Shown: piece by piece, positions 17,647 to 24,586 of the stretch
Numbering within the stretch: position 1 is the stretch's first letter
Layout of the letters: the number at the start of each line of letters is the position of its first letter
Source: Methylococcales bacterium
Lineage (GTDB): Bacteria > Pseudomonadota > Gammaproteobacteria > Methylococcales > Methylomonadaceae
Assembly (NCBI GenBank): GCA_023145835.1
Contig: JAGLDH010000053.1
Span: 1 to 34,151, forward strand
Direction of reading: 5' to 3'
DNA length: 34,151 bases
Notes under the pieces: generated by a model
Seen by the model: the letters and a program-made list of their open reading frames with translations, nothing else
Database searches by the model: none
Told to the model about the DNA's origin: nothing
Translations under genes and position numbers: made by a program

Positions 17647-18417
17647 TTATTGTGTGGTAGTAAAACCATATTGATTAAATATAGTTTTAGCTTGGGGTGT
17701 CCTTAAATAATTCAAAAAAGTGTGGGCTGAATTTGGTGCGGAAGGAAGTGTAGCCACTGGATAATGAATTGGGTTGTGGCTAGTCGATGGAAATTCAGCG
17801 ATTAAATCAATTTTAGTGGAAGCGTTGGCATCAGTAGAATAAACAATTCCTGCAGTACATTCACCCCGTTCAACAAGAGTTAATGCAGCTCTTACATCTT
17901 TTGTACCGACAATATTAGGTTTTATCATATCCCACCAGCCCAGAGAGGTTAAAGCCTGCTTGGCATAAATGCCGACTGGGACGTGAGCAGGATCTCCAAG
18001 ACAAAGTTTACCATCAAGCTTTTTAGGAAGGCTTTTTTTTAGGTTCATATCTAGTTCAAAAAATTTCCCTTTGGGGGTAATGAGTACAAGTTTATTACTT
18101 AATATATTTAATCGAGATTTGATGTTAATAAGTTGTCGTTGTTGTAAATAGTCCATCCATTGGGTGCTAGCAGAAATATAGATGTGTGCTGGGGCACCAG
18201 CTTCTATTTGTTTTGCAAGTGTAGAGGAGGAGGCAAATGAAACTTTAACTTGAATATCAGCGTTTTGTTCATTGAACAGGTCGATAATTTCAGAAATTGT
18301 ACTGCTTGTGCTTGCCGCGGCATAGACTAAGACTTTTTCAATAGCAAAGGTGGGTTGGGCAATAAATAATAATGTAATCAAATAGGCAAAATATGGTTTT
18401 AAACTAAAATGTATCAT
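17647..18417 (-). CDS. modA: Molybdate-binding periplasmic protein ModA
   Basis: A 256-residue periplasmic solute-binding protein with a signal peptide (LITLLFIAQPTFA). Class II binding-protein motifs fit ModA: VLVYAAASTSSTISEIIDLF with the oxyanion-binding serines, VKVSFASSSTLAKQIEAGAP, then LCLGDPAHVPVGIYAKQAL and CTAGIVYSTDA. The combination of ASS after the second strand and DPxxVPxGxY is the standard ModA signature, unlike TupA or WtpA. It is encoded 9 bases after the ABC-2 permease gene, so transcription may be shared with the exporter upstream. Confidence 0.92.
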   Translation of the reverse strand: MIHFSLKPYFAYLITLLFIAQPTFAIEKVLVYAAASTSSTISEIIDLFNEQNADIQVKVSFASSSTLAKQIEAGAPAHIYISASTQWMDYLQQRQLINIKSRLNILSNKLVLITPKGKFFELDMNLKKSLPKKLDGKLCLGDPAHVPVGIYAKQALTSLGWWDMIKPNIVGTKDVRAALTLVERGECTAGIVYSTDANASTKIDLIAEFPSTSHNPIHYPVATLPSAPNSAHTFLNYLRTPQAKTIFNQYGFTTTQ

Positions 18418-18426
18418 GGATTATTA

Positions 18427-19200
18427 TTAATTTAATTGGATAGATCGAAGTGTATAGGACGTTAATAAAAACAGTAATGTAGCCATAATAAAAAGTGGCA
18501 AGATACTCGACTGTATTTCTGGTGTGTTATTAAACAATAAAGCTTCTCTGCTATTATTGACAACAAGAGAAAGTGGATTGAATTGAGCTATTCTAGCTAA
18601 CCAATCAGGCATTTGTTTGCTCGGTACTAATGCTGTACTCGTAAATAACATAGGCATATTGACTAAGTGAACAAAGGTGGCCATGTTTTCTTGTGATTGG
18701 GCTTTTAGAGCGATAAAGCAGGAGAGGCTACAAAAGGCAATGCTAAATAAGATGAGACTATTCATCATATGACATAAAGGTAAAATGCTGAGTTGCAATT
18801 TAGCGCCTAAAGCTAAGGCTAGAAATAAGACTAAACATGATTGAATGATCAGGCGAGATGTATCAGCCCCGACTTTTCCTACCATAAGCATTGTTTTTGA
18901 AGCGGGTGTTGACAAGACTCTATTCAAAAACTGTGTTTGCATATCTCGGATTAATTCTATGCCAGATTGAGAAGCACCAAATAAAACGGTCATGGCACAA
19001 ATGCCGGGGACTAGAAAATCGAGATAACTGATGCCTGCTGGCATTTCATCTAGAGAATAACGGTGAAATAAAAACCCAAAAAAAAGCATCCACATAAGGG
19101 GTTGCATGAGTGAAAAAGTGAGAGCCACAGGTCTCCTTAAAGTCTTTAACCAAGTGCGTTTAAAAACAACTTTGGCAATAGCAAGTGAACTAAAATTCAA
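18427..19200 (-). CDS. ABC-2 type transporter permease
   Basis: A 257-residue membrane protein of the ABC-2 exporter family with about six helices. It opens with a cytoplasmic segment (VVFKRTWLKTLRRPVALTFS), then LMQPLMWMLFFGFLF, and carries the conserved middle stretch LDFLVPGICAMTVLFGASQS with RVLSTPASKTMLMVGK, and late PLSLVVNNSREALL. These are features of daunorubicin-resistance/NodJ-like permeases. The start is TTG at 19200, overlapping the ATPase stop in TTGA, with AAGGA about 6 bases upstream. It forms an exporter with the ATPase gene. Export of lipid, peptide or small molecules is usual for the family; the cargo here is unknown. Its place directly before modA is unusual. Confidence 0.85.
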   Translation of the reverse strand: MNFSSLAIAKVVFKRTWLKTLRRPVALTFSLMQPLMWMLFFGFLFHRYSLDEMPAGISYLDFLVPGICAMTVLFGASQSGIELIRDMQTQFLNRVLSTPASKTMLMVGKVGADTSRLIIQSCLVLFLALALGAKLQLSILPLCHMMNSLILFSIAFCSLSCFIALKAQSQENMATFVHLVNMPMLFTSTALVPSKQMPDWLARIAQFNPLSLVVNNSREALLFNNTPEIQSSILPLFIMATLLFLLTSYTLRSIQLN

Positions 19201-20210
19201 AGTAGATTCCTTTTCCCTTTCTTATTTTTGTTGTTTGATGGTTTAACAATATTTTTACCCGTTAGTTTGAAATAGGCATTTGCCAAGCCAGAATCATCCC
19301 ATCGACACTCAGTTACTGTTTGTTCTCTGGCAAAGATTTGTATCGTTTGATGGAAAAGGAGGGGTTTTAATGGGCCAACGTTATTATTAAAGACTAATCG
19401 AGCCGATTTCTCTTTAAATTGAATATTGATAGATGAAGATATTTTTAATAATTGTTCCTCTAGGTTGTTTATGTCTTTAAGTTTTTCAATGGTTTTAATA
19501 TGTAATATGGGTGTTGAATTAGTTTGAATAATTGTATGAGGTAAAGCATTGGCAACAATTTCCCCTTTATCGAGCATGACAACATGAGGGCAATATTGCT
19601 GAATATCATCCAATTCATGACTGACAACCACTATGGTATTGCCTTTCTCTTGATAGGTTTGAATAAAATCCCATAAAAATGCCTTGCCAGTAGGGTCTAA
19701 AGCACTTGTTGGTTCATCCAGTAATAATAATTGGGGTTCATGAATAATACCGATGGCTAAGTGTAGTCTTTGAATCTGACCGCCAGAATAGGTATTTATT
19801 CTGCGAGTAATAAATTCGTTCATTTCAAAAGAATCAATAAGTGTATTGATTCTTTGTAATGCATTCGTGCCTGATAAGCCGTAAAGAGCTGAAAAAAAAT
19901 GTAACGATTCTTTCCCACTCATTTCAGGGTCTAGTGCTTTGTCTTGACTTATATAGCTTACTTTATTTTTTAGTTGCTCATTTTGTTGCACGGCATCTAA
20001 TTGGAATACTTTTGTGTAGCCTTGTTCGGGCTTAAGCTTTCCCGCAATTATTTTTAAGAGTGTGGATTTCCCTGAGCCATTAGCCCCGATAATACCTATA
20101 ATTTCTTGAGTTGATATGAGCAAGTCAACTGCCTTTAAAGCAGTGATATTATTATTGTATGTTTTGTTGATGCCTTTAAGGCTAACAATTTCAGTAGTAT
20201 CAGTAAACAT
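19197..20210 (-). CDS. ABC-2 type transporter ATPase
   Basis: A 337-residue ATPase partner of the following permease. Walker A GANGSGKSTLLKIIAGKL, signature YSGGQIQRLHLAIGI, Walker B LLLLDEPTSALDP and the H-loop VVVSHELDD are all intact. The C-terminal ~100 residues form an extra domain common in CcmA/DrrA-like ATPases, ending in a strongly basic tail (KPSNNKNKKGKRNLL). It has no TOBE/Mop oxyanion domain, so it is not a second ModC. The upstream flank contains the MITE copy at 20254-20409, which separates it from the storage-protein genes and may carry or block transcription into it. Confidence 0.87.
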   Translation of the reverse strand: MFTDTTEIVSLKGINKTYNNNITALKAVDLLISTQEIIGIIGANGSGKSTLLKIIAGKLKPEQGYTKVFQLDAVQQNEQLKNKVSYISQDKALDPEMSGKESLHFFSALYGLSGTNALQRINTLIDSFEMNEFITRRINTYSGGQIQRLHLAIGIIHEPQLLLLDEPTSALDPTGKAFLWDFIQTYQEKGNTIVVVSHELDDIQQYCPHVVMLDKGEIVANALPHTIIQTNSTPILHIKTIEKLKDINNLEEQLLKISSSINIQFKEKSARLVFNNNVGPLKPLLFHQTIQIFAREQTVTECRWDDSGLANAYFKLTGKNIVKPSNNKNKKGKRNLL

Positions 20211-20253
20211 AACTATATGAGAAAGGTAAAGCGGACTTTAGTCCGTAACGATA

Positions 20254-20409
20254 AGGAATCGCTGATTAAGTCGATTAGAATTTAGCACAGAAAAACTGTC
20301 GCTACTTTTCACAAAATTAGACGTAATAGTCATTCTATTACGCCGATCTTCGTGGAAATTATCGGCAATTTTAGCAAGCTAAAATAATTGGACTTGATCA
20401 GAGGTTCCT
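20254..20409. mobile_element. Foldback MITE, copy 1 (156 bp, TA-flanked)
   Basis: A non-coding element beginning AGGAATCGCTGATTAAGTC and ending GACTTGATCAGAGGTTCCT, so its ends are imperfect terminal inverted repeats of about 20 bp. Direct TA dinucleotides flank it (20252-20253 and 20410-20411), as expected for TA-targeting transposases of the IS630/Tc1 type. The centre contains a second palindrome (GTAATAG-TCAT-TCTATTAC), and the arms can fold back as a long hairpin. It matches 30752-30911 in inverted orientation over its full length. It lies between the storage-protein genes and the exporter. The nearby CGGACTTTAGTCCG palindrome (about 20231-20244) is outside it. Confidence 0.8.
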
Positions 20410-20469
20410 TAAGGATAACTTTTTAACGTTGTTTGTAAAGGACTAAAGTTTGTTTGTTACCCTTCTGAT

Positions 20470-21300
20470 TTAGTTATCGGCACGAACAATCGTTCCTACA
20501 TGCTCACCATTAATAGCCGCTTTAATTAATTCAGGCTTGGTGCCATTAATCACTTGAAATGATTTGACTAATCTAGATGTTTTTAAAATATCCACCAATA
20601 CCTCATCAAAAGGTAATGTTTTAAAGTTACGTGCTTTTAATTCAGATGCTGTAATTTCTGGAATAAACTTTGCATCAGGGTTGGTTTTTGGATCAGAGTC
20701 ATACAAACCATCAACATCCTTTACTAGTGTGACAGATTTGCAACCAAAACACTCACCAAGAATTAAGCAGCCAGCGTCGGTTCTATGAGGTGGGATACGA
20801 CCAATACCCGGAGGATGTTCCCAAAGTGAATAGGGAGGGACACCATTAAAAATCACACCCGGTGCAGACCGGATAAATAAAGGTAATAAATGCCCAAAAA
20901 TTTCAGGTGGAATAGCAACAACGCCATATGGAGAAAGCAAAGCCCCTAGCATATGAGCATTACCTAGCGCATCGGTAACAGAGATTTGAGCCAGTGCTCC
21001 TGTTGGCAAGCCTAAATCACAGCCTATAGAAAAGACATGTTTGCTACGTAAACCACCACCAACGCCAAGAATTAGCTTTTCAGTTTCGAGTAACTCGCCT
21101 AAAACCTCAACCACAGGGTAAGTTAGAGATTTCCCTTGGTCAATAATTGAGCTTGAACCAATTTTGATAACATGCGTATCAGGAAGCATGCGGATAACGG
21201 GTGTTTCAACTTCAGTTGAAGCCATTACCTTTTTATCGATAAGGCTTTCGCGCATCAGAACGGAGTTAAGATGATGGCGTTTGTCAGTTTGATTTGTCAT
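20470..21300 (-). CDS. Molybdenum storage protein (MoSto)-like subunit, first paralogue
   Basis: A 276-residue amino-acid-kinase-fold protein of the UMP-kinase-like MoSto family. These proteins form an alpha3-beta3 cage that uses ATP to pack molybdate or tungstate as polyoxometalate clusters. Visible features are VIKIGSSSIIDQG (43-55), the glycine-rich GVGGGLRSKHVFSIGCDLGL, GVPPYSLWEHPPGIGRIPPH (153-172), RTDAGC, VKDVDGLYDSDPKT and the C-terminal QVINGTKPELIKAAINGEHV with GTIV. By position it should be the alpha subunit. However, as I recall Azotobacter MosA, a His-His-His-Glu stretch after PPY holds a covalent Mo cluster. This protein has SLWEHP there, closer to the beta subunit MosB. Both subunits may therefore be beta-like. 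The function is well supported; the subunit label is not. Confidence 0.85.
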   Translation of the reverse strand: MTNQTDKRHHLNSVLMRESLIDKKVMASTEVETPVIRMLPDTHVIKIGSSSIIDQGKSLTYPVVEVLGELLETEKLILGVGGGLRSKHVFSIGCDLGLPTGALAQISVTDALGNAHMLGALLSPYGVVAIPPEIFGHLLPLFIRSAPGVIFNGVPPYSLWEHPPGIGRIPPHRTDAGCLILGECFGCKSVTLVKDVDGLYDSDPKTNPDAKFIPEITASELKARNFKTLPFDEVLVDILKTSRLVKSFQVINGTKPELIKAAINGEHVGTIVRADN

Positions 21301-21375
21301 ATTGTTGTTTGTCAGTTTACTTTAATACACAAGGTTTCCATTCGTTGAAAACCAAAAAATAAGTCTGTGTTGGGG

Positions 21376-22191
21376 TTAATCAGCACTAATGATGGTTCCA
21401 ACTTGTTCGCCATTAAGCGCTTTAGTTATATTGCCTGGAACAAGGCCATTAATAATCTGAATATCACGTCTGACTTCTGCATTTTTCATAAACTCCAGTA
21501 CTGGGGGCTCTACCACTGAGTCTGGCAAATCCATTTCATTTAATTCATCGACTGTAATTTTAGGAATAAATTTAGCATGCTTATCCTTTTTAGGGTCAGC
21601 GGTATACAGCCCATTTTCATCTTTAATATAAATCATGGCGCGAGTACCAAACATTTCACTAATTAAATAAGAACCGCTGTCAGTTCTATGAGCTGGTAAG
21701 CGTCCAATCTCAGGGTTGCGTTGCCAAAAAACATAGGGAGGCATACCAAAAAAGATAACGGCTTGGCGTTCTGCAAGATATAAAGGTAATTGAGGGAATT
21801 GGATAGGCTCAATAAAAGGAATACCATGTTTAGCCATCATGAAATGAATCATTCGTGCATTTTGCATACTAACAAAAGTACCTAATACACTGAGCACACC
21901 TGTAGGCATACCTAGATCAACACCTACACTATAAGCATGTCTAGCTCTAGTGCCTGCGCCTGTGCCAATAATCATTTTATGATGTGGCAGGTTTTCTACT
22001 ATTTCATCCAAGATGGGTAATACAGCTACTCGTCCGCGATCAATAATACTTTGTCCGCCAATTTTTATTACATTTGCATTTGGAAGTACTTTAAAAACGG
22101 GCTGTTCAGCCGTTTTTTCTAAAAGTGATTTGTCTGTCAGGCTGCCATCAATTAAAGCGGCTCCAAGTTCTGTTAATAATTCATTACTCAT
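21376..22191 (-). CDS. mosB: Molybdenum storage protein, beta-type subunit
   Basis: A 271-residue protein closely resembling MosB, the beta subunit of the Azotobacter molybdenum storage protein. VIKIGGQSIIDRGR (41-54), IIGTGAGTRARHAYSVGVDL (75-94), GMPPYVFWQRNPEIGRLPAH, RTDSGS, YIKDENGLYTADPKKDKHAK, FIPKITVDEL and the end IINGLVPGNITKALNGEQVG with TII can all be matched to that family by eye. It binds ATP in the Rossmann-like kinase fold and should assemble with the paralogue encoded 75 bases downstream. The methyltransferase gene ends 13 bases upstream of its start, so the three are very likely co-transcribed. No Shine-Dalgarno is visible, as for most genes in this cluster. Plain UMP kinase is unlikely because of the extra N-terminal segment and the paired arrangement. 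Confidence 0.9.
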   Translation of the reverse strand: MSNELLTELGAALIDGSLTDKSLLEKTAEQPVFKVLPNANVIKIGGQSIIDRGRVAVLPILDEIVENLPHHKMIIGTGAGTRARHAYSVGVDLGMPTGVLSVLGTFVSMQNARMIHFMMAKHGIPFIEPIQFPQLPLYLAERQAVIFFGMPPYVFWQRNPEIGRLPAHRTDSGSYLISEMFGTRAMIYIKDENGLYTADPKKDKHAKFIPKITVDELNEMDLPDSVVEPPVLEFMKNAEVRRDIQIINGLVPGNITKALNGEQVGTIISAD

Positions 22192-22204
22192 GTTTTTTGT
22201 AAGT

Positions 22205-23008
22205 TTAATTGTTGTTTTTTTGATTATAAGGAAGTGTGATTGCGTTTAACTCGTAGGTCTCTTCAGTCTCCAGGGCTTGGTTTAAATCAGTAAATTTTTC
22301 TTGAGCTTTTAAGATGAGTGTTTCTAGAATTTGTTTTTTTATTGATGGTTCTATAGCCTGGCCTGCTATGCCATCAACACTTTTCCACGAATTAATGGAA
22401 TCAATGGGAGCATGACTTACTTGCCAACAAGAAGCTGTGATAGTCGGGAGTCTTTCCCCTCCTTGTTGTTCTAGTGCCTTAAAAAGGTGATTGCGATGAC
22501 TTTGGCCACTTTTTTCTTTTAATCCAAATTCGTTTAAAATTTCATGCATTTCCTTGCGCATAAAGGCTTTGGTTGATTTTTTATTTCTTTTTACATTTCC
22601 AAGAATAAGAATCGATGATGTGGATGAGAGTTTTTTTAATTGATTTAATACATGTATTTGATCAAGTTGGTGCATTGCTCGGGAACTGAAAAATACTGAA
22701 ACAGAATGATCTTTAAGTGGCCAGGGTGTATTGCCATCCATTTGAATTAGATGAGGTATTTTTTTATTGCCATCAAATCGGTTGCGATAAACATTAAGCA
22801 TTTCTTTAGAAAGATCAATGCCTATGTAGGGGGTAGCTAAGTCTTGAAGAAAATAGCCGATTTCACCTGTCCCTGCACCAATATCAAGAAACTGGCCGTT
22901 GAGATAAGGTTGGATTATCTGTTTGATAGAAGATGCAATATTTTGTACTGTTTTTTCACCCAGTCCGGTTCGTTTGTCGTAAATATCGGCTTGTTTATCA
23001 AATTGCAT
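22205..23008 (-). CDS. Class I SAM-dependent methyltransferase
   Basis: A 267-residue protein with the Rossmann-fold SAM-binding motifs. FLDIGAGTGEIGYFLQDL is motif I at ~40-57, YIGIDLSKEMLNVY is the acidic post-I strand, IQMDGNTPWPLKDHSVSVFF is motif II/III, and MHQLDQIHVLNQLKKL follows, as in UbiE/Methyltransf_11 enzymes. The C-terminal ~110 residues are not recognisable and could define the substrate. It is the first gene of the run that leads into the storage-protein pair. What it methylates is unknown; a small-molecule ligand handled by the neighbouring exporter is one untested idea. Confidence 0.8.
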   Translation of the reverse strand: MQFDKQADIYDKRTGLGEKTVQNIASSIKQIIQPYLNGQFLDIGAGTGEIGYFLQDLATPYIGIDLSKEMLNVYRNRFDGNKKIPHLIQMDGNTPWPLKDHSVSVFFSSRAMHQLDQIHVLNQLKKLSSTSSILILGNVKRNKKSTKAFMRKEMHEILNEFGLKEKSGQSHRNHLFKALEQQGGERLPTITASCWQVSHAPIDSINSWKSVDGIAGQAIEPSIKKQILETLILKAQEKFTDLNQALETEETYELNAITLPYNQKNNN

Positions 23009-23310
23009 AGGAGAGTGGAAAAATTAGTTGATTAACAAATCTCAGCAATCAGCAAAATTAATGCCAAAGCATAAGAGGGTAGTTTTTTTGCTATTAGCTT
23101 GTAAGAGGAAAACCACAAAGAATCAAAATGTTATCTTGATTATTCGAAAAATTCTGCTAAATAGGCTGGTGAGTTGGAGTAGGGGTTCTATTTGGAGGGT
23201 TTTTAAACAGTCGTGCGGCCAATAAAGGGGGATATGACGCATTTTTGCAAGTTAAATAACACAGTTGCTTCTATCTGTTTGTTTGTTTGAAAAAACCTAG
23301 GAAAACAAGT
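23009..23310. other. Divergent intergenic region
   Basis: This lies between the methyltransferase gene (minus) and the DUF486 gene (plus). Small frames here look non-coding. It should hold the leftward promoter for the methyltransferase and storage-protein operon, but no clear -35/-10 pair or ModE-like palindrome was found on the minus strand. Confidence 0.3.
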
Positions 23311-23339
23311 TTGAAAGTCTACTTTAGATTAACTATAAT
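23311..23339 (+). promoter_or_regulatory. Sigma70 promoter for the DUF486 gene
   Basis: TTGAAA (23311-23316), a 17-base spacer and a perfect TATAAT (23334-23339). It would give a leader of about 75 bases before the ATG at 23423. This is the best sigma70 match noticed in the window. Confidence 0.75.
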
Positions 23340-23422
23340 TCACGGCTGCCGTAGAGTTGATAGGTTAACCTCAACTATTAAGTCCTCCTCCCTAATTCCT
23401 CACTTTTAATATACTATAGAAT

Positions 23423-23767
23423 ATGTCTTCAGTATTAATTCGTACCCTTTTGTTGTTAGTTGCCTCAAATTTTTTTATGCTATCAGCTTGGTATTTACAT
23501 TTGAAATTCCTTGACCATAAACCTTGGTATATTGCGGCGTTAGCGAGTTGGGGAATCGCTTTTTTTGAGTATTCAGTGCATATTCCTGCCAATCGAATTG
23601 GTCATACAGAGTTATCTTTATTTCAGTTGCAAATTATTCAAGTAGGTATGTCTTTGTTGATGTTTATCCCATTTGCAATGTTTGTGATGAATCAGCCTTT
23701 TAAAACAGACTATTTTTGGGCGGCACTCTGTATGTCAGCGGGGGCGTATTTTGTTTTTCGGGCCTAA
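23423..23767 (+). CDS. DUF486 (DMT-type) small membrane protein
   Basis: A 114-residue inner-membrane protein with four hydrophobic helices. The family pattern is clear: TLLLLVASNFFMLSAWYLHL at the start, ALASWGIAFFEYSVHIPANR with IGHTELSLFQLQIIQVG in the middle, and a final SAGAYFVFRA. DUF486 proteins are related to the small drug/metabolite transporters, but no substrate is established. It is on the opposite strand to the surrounding molybdenum genes and has its own promoter, so it is probably a separate transcription unit. Its stop is 21 bases from the end of the convergent DUF364 gene, and no clear terminator separates them. Confidence 0.85.
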   Translation: MSSVLIRTLLLLVASNFFMLSAWYLHLKFLDHKPWYIAALASWGIAFFEYSVHIPANRIGHTELSLFQLQIIQVGMSLLMFIPFAMFVMNQPFKTDYFWAALCMSAGAYFVFRA

Positions 23768-23788
23768 AATGAGAGAATTTAATACTGT

Positions 23789-24550
23789 TTAGAAATCAGT
23801 TAGATCAACAATTTTATATTGGACAGATTGGTCAAAAATTCGTACACCACCCCCTTCGGCAGCGGTTTGGAAAAGAAAGGTGGGGTCCATTACATCAATT
23901 CCAGCTAAATAATTAACACCAAAAATAGATAGCTCTGTAGTCCATGGTGTGCTCGGTCCCATTAAGACTGTCTTAGCATGGCTTGCGAGTTCCATTAGGC
24001 GTGGAAATGTTTTGTTGGCAATGGATGCGCCTGTAATAAAAACCCAGTCTGCTTCAGGGATTAAAAATTCAGCGGCAGAATCAGGGTAATCTAAGCCTAT
24101 GGGTTGGCGTTCGATTACTTTTATGTTGTACTCAGAGTAATAGCGTTCAATGCCAGGGTAGTGACCAATGACCACTATTTTTTTATCTTTTATTTGAGGA
24201 AAAAAGTATTCAAAAACAGCCAAGTTTGCTGCTCCTGGTTCTGGCTCCAAATACTTTCCAGGAGGTGAGGGCTGGTTGTTGAGGCTGCAATTAATAGCCG
24301 ATAAGCCAACGGTTGCTTTAAAAAAATCCCAGTCTGTAACCCAGGGTGTTATCTCCGTTAATCGTTTATCTTGTAGCGTGCCCGCCCAGGGTAATGTTCT
24401 AGTTGCAAGTGGAGGGCTCATTGCCAGGCCGGAATAATTGTTAGTTTGGCATACCGTCCAAACTTGGCCAATGACAACGCGCTCAATTTTGCTGTGGTTA
24501 TTATTGGATAGGTCTAATAGTAATTCATAAATTTGATGGGGGTTGTTCAT
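23789..24550 (-). CDS. DUF4213/DUF364 putative metal-chelation protein
   Basis: A 253-residue cytoplasmic protein with the two-part architecture of this family. The N-terminal DUF4213 region (~1-105) has an enolase-N-like fold, with VVIGQVWTVCQTNNYSGLAM and WDFFKATVGLSAINCSLN. The C-terminal DUF364 Rossmann-like region (~115-253) has KKIVVIGHYPGIERYY, the acidic EADWVFITGASIANKTFPRL and LMGPSTPWTTELSIFGVNYL with AGIDV. DUF364 has been described as a putative heavy-metal chelation domain and is often found near molybdenum, tungsten or other metal genes; no reaction is known to me. It follows the moeA-PBP fusion by 36 bases on the same strand. Confidence 0.8.
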   Translation of the reverse strand: MNNPHQIYELLLDLSNNNHSKIERVVIGQVWTVCQTNNYSGLAMSPPLATRTLPWAGTLQDKRLTEITPWVTDWDFFKATVGLSAINCSLNNQPSPPGKYLEPEPGAANLAVFEYFFPQIKDKKIVVIGHYPGIERYYSEYNIKVIERQPIGLDYPDSAAEFLIPEADWVFITGASIANKTFPRLMELASHAKTVLMGPSTPWTTELSIFGVNYLAGIDVMDPTFLFQTAAEGGGVRIFDQSVQYKIVDLTDF

Positions 24551-24586
24551 TTTAATCGTTTAAGTTGTTTTATATCCATTCTTAAA

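Noticed and set aside
23028-23225. Plus-strand 65-codon open frame before the DUF486 gene
   Set aside because: The composition is lysine/arginine-rich with no family resemblance, it overlaps the likely leftward promoter region, and no good start signal is present.
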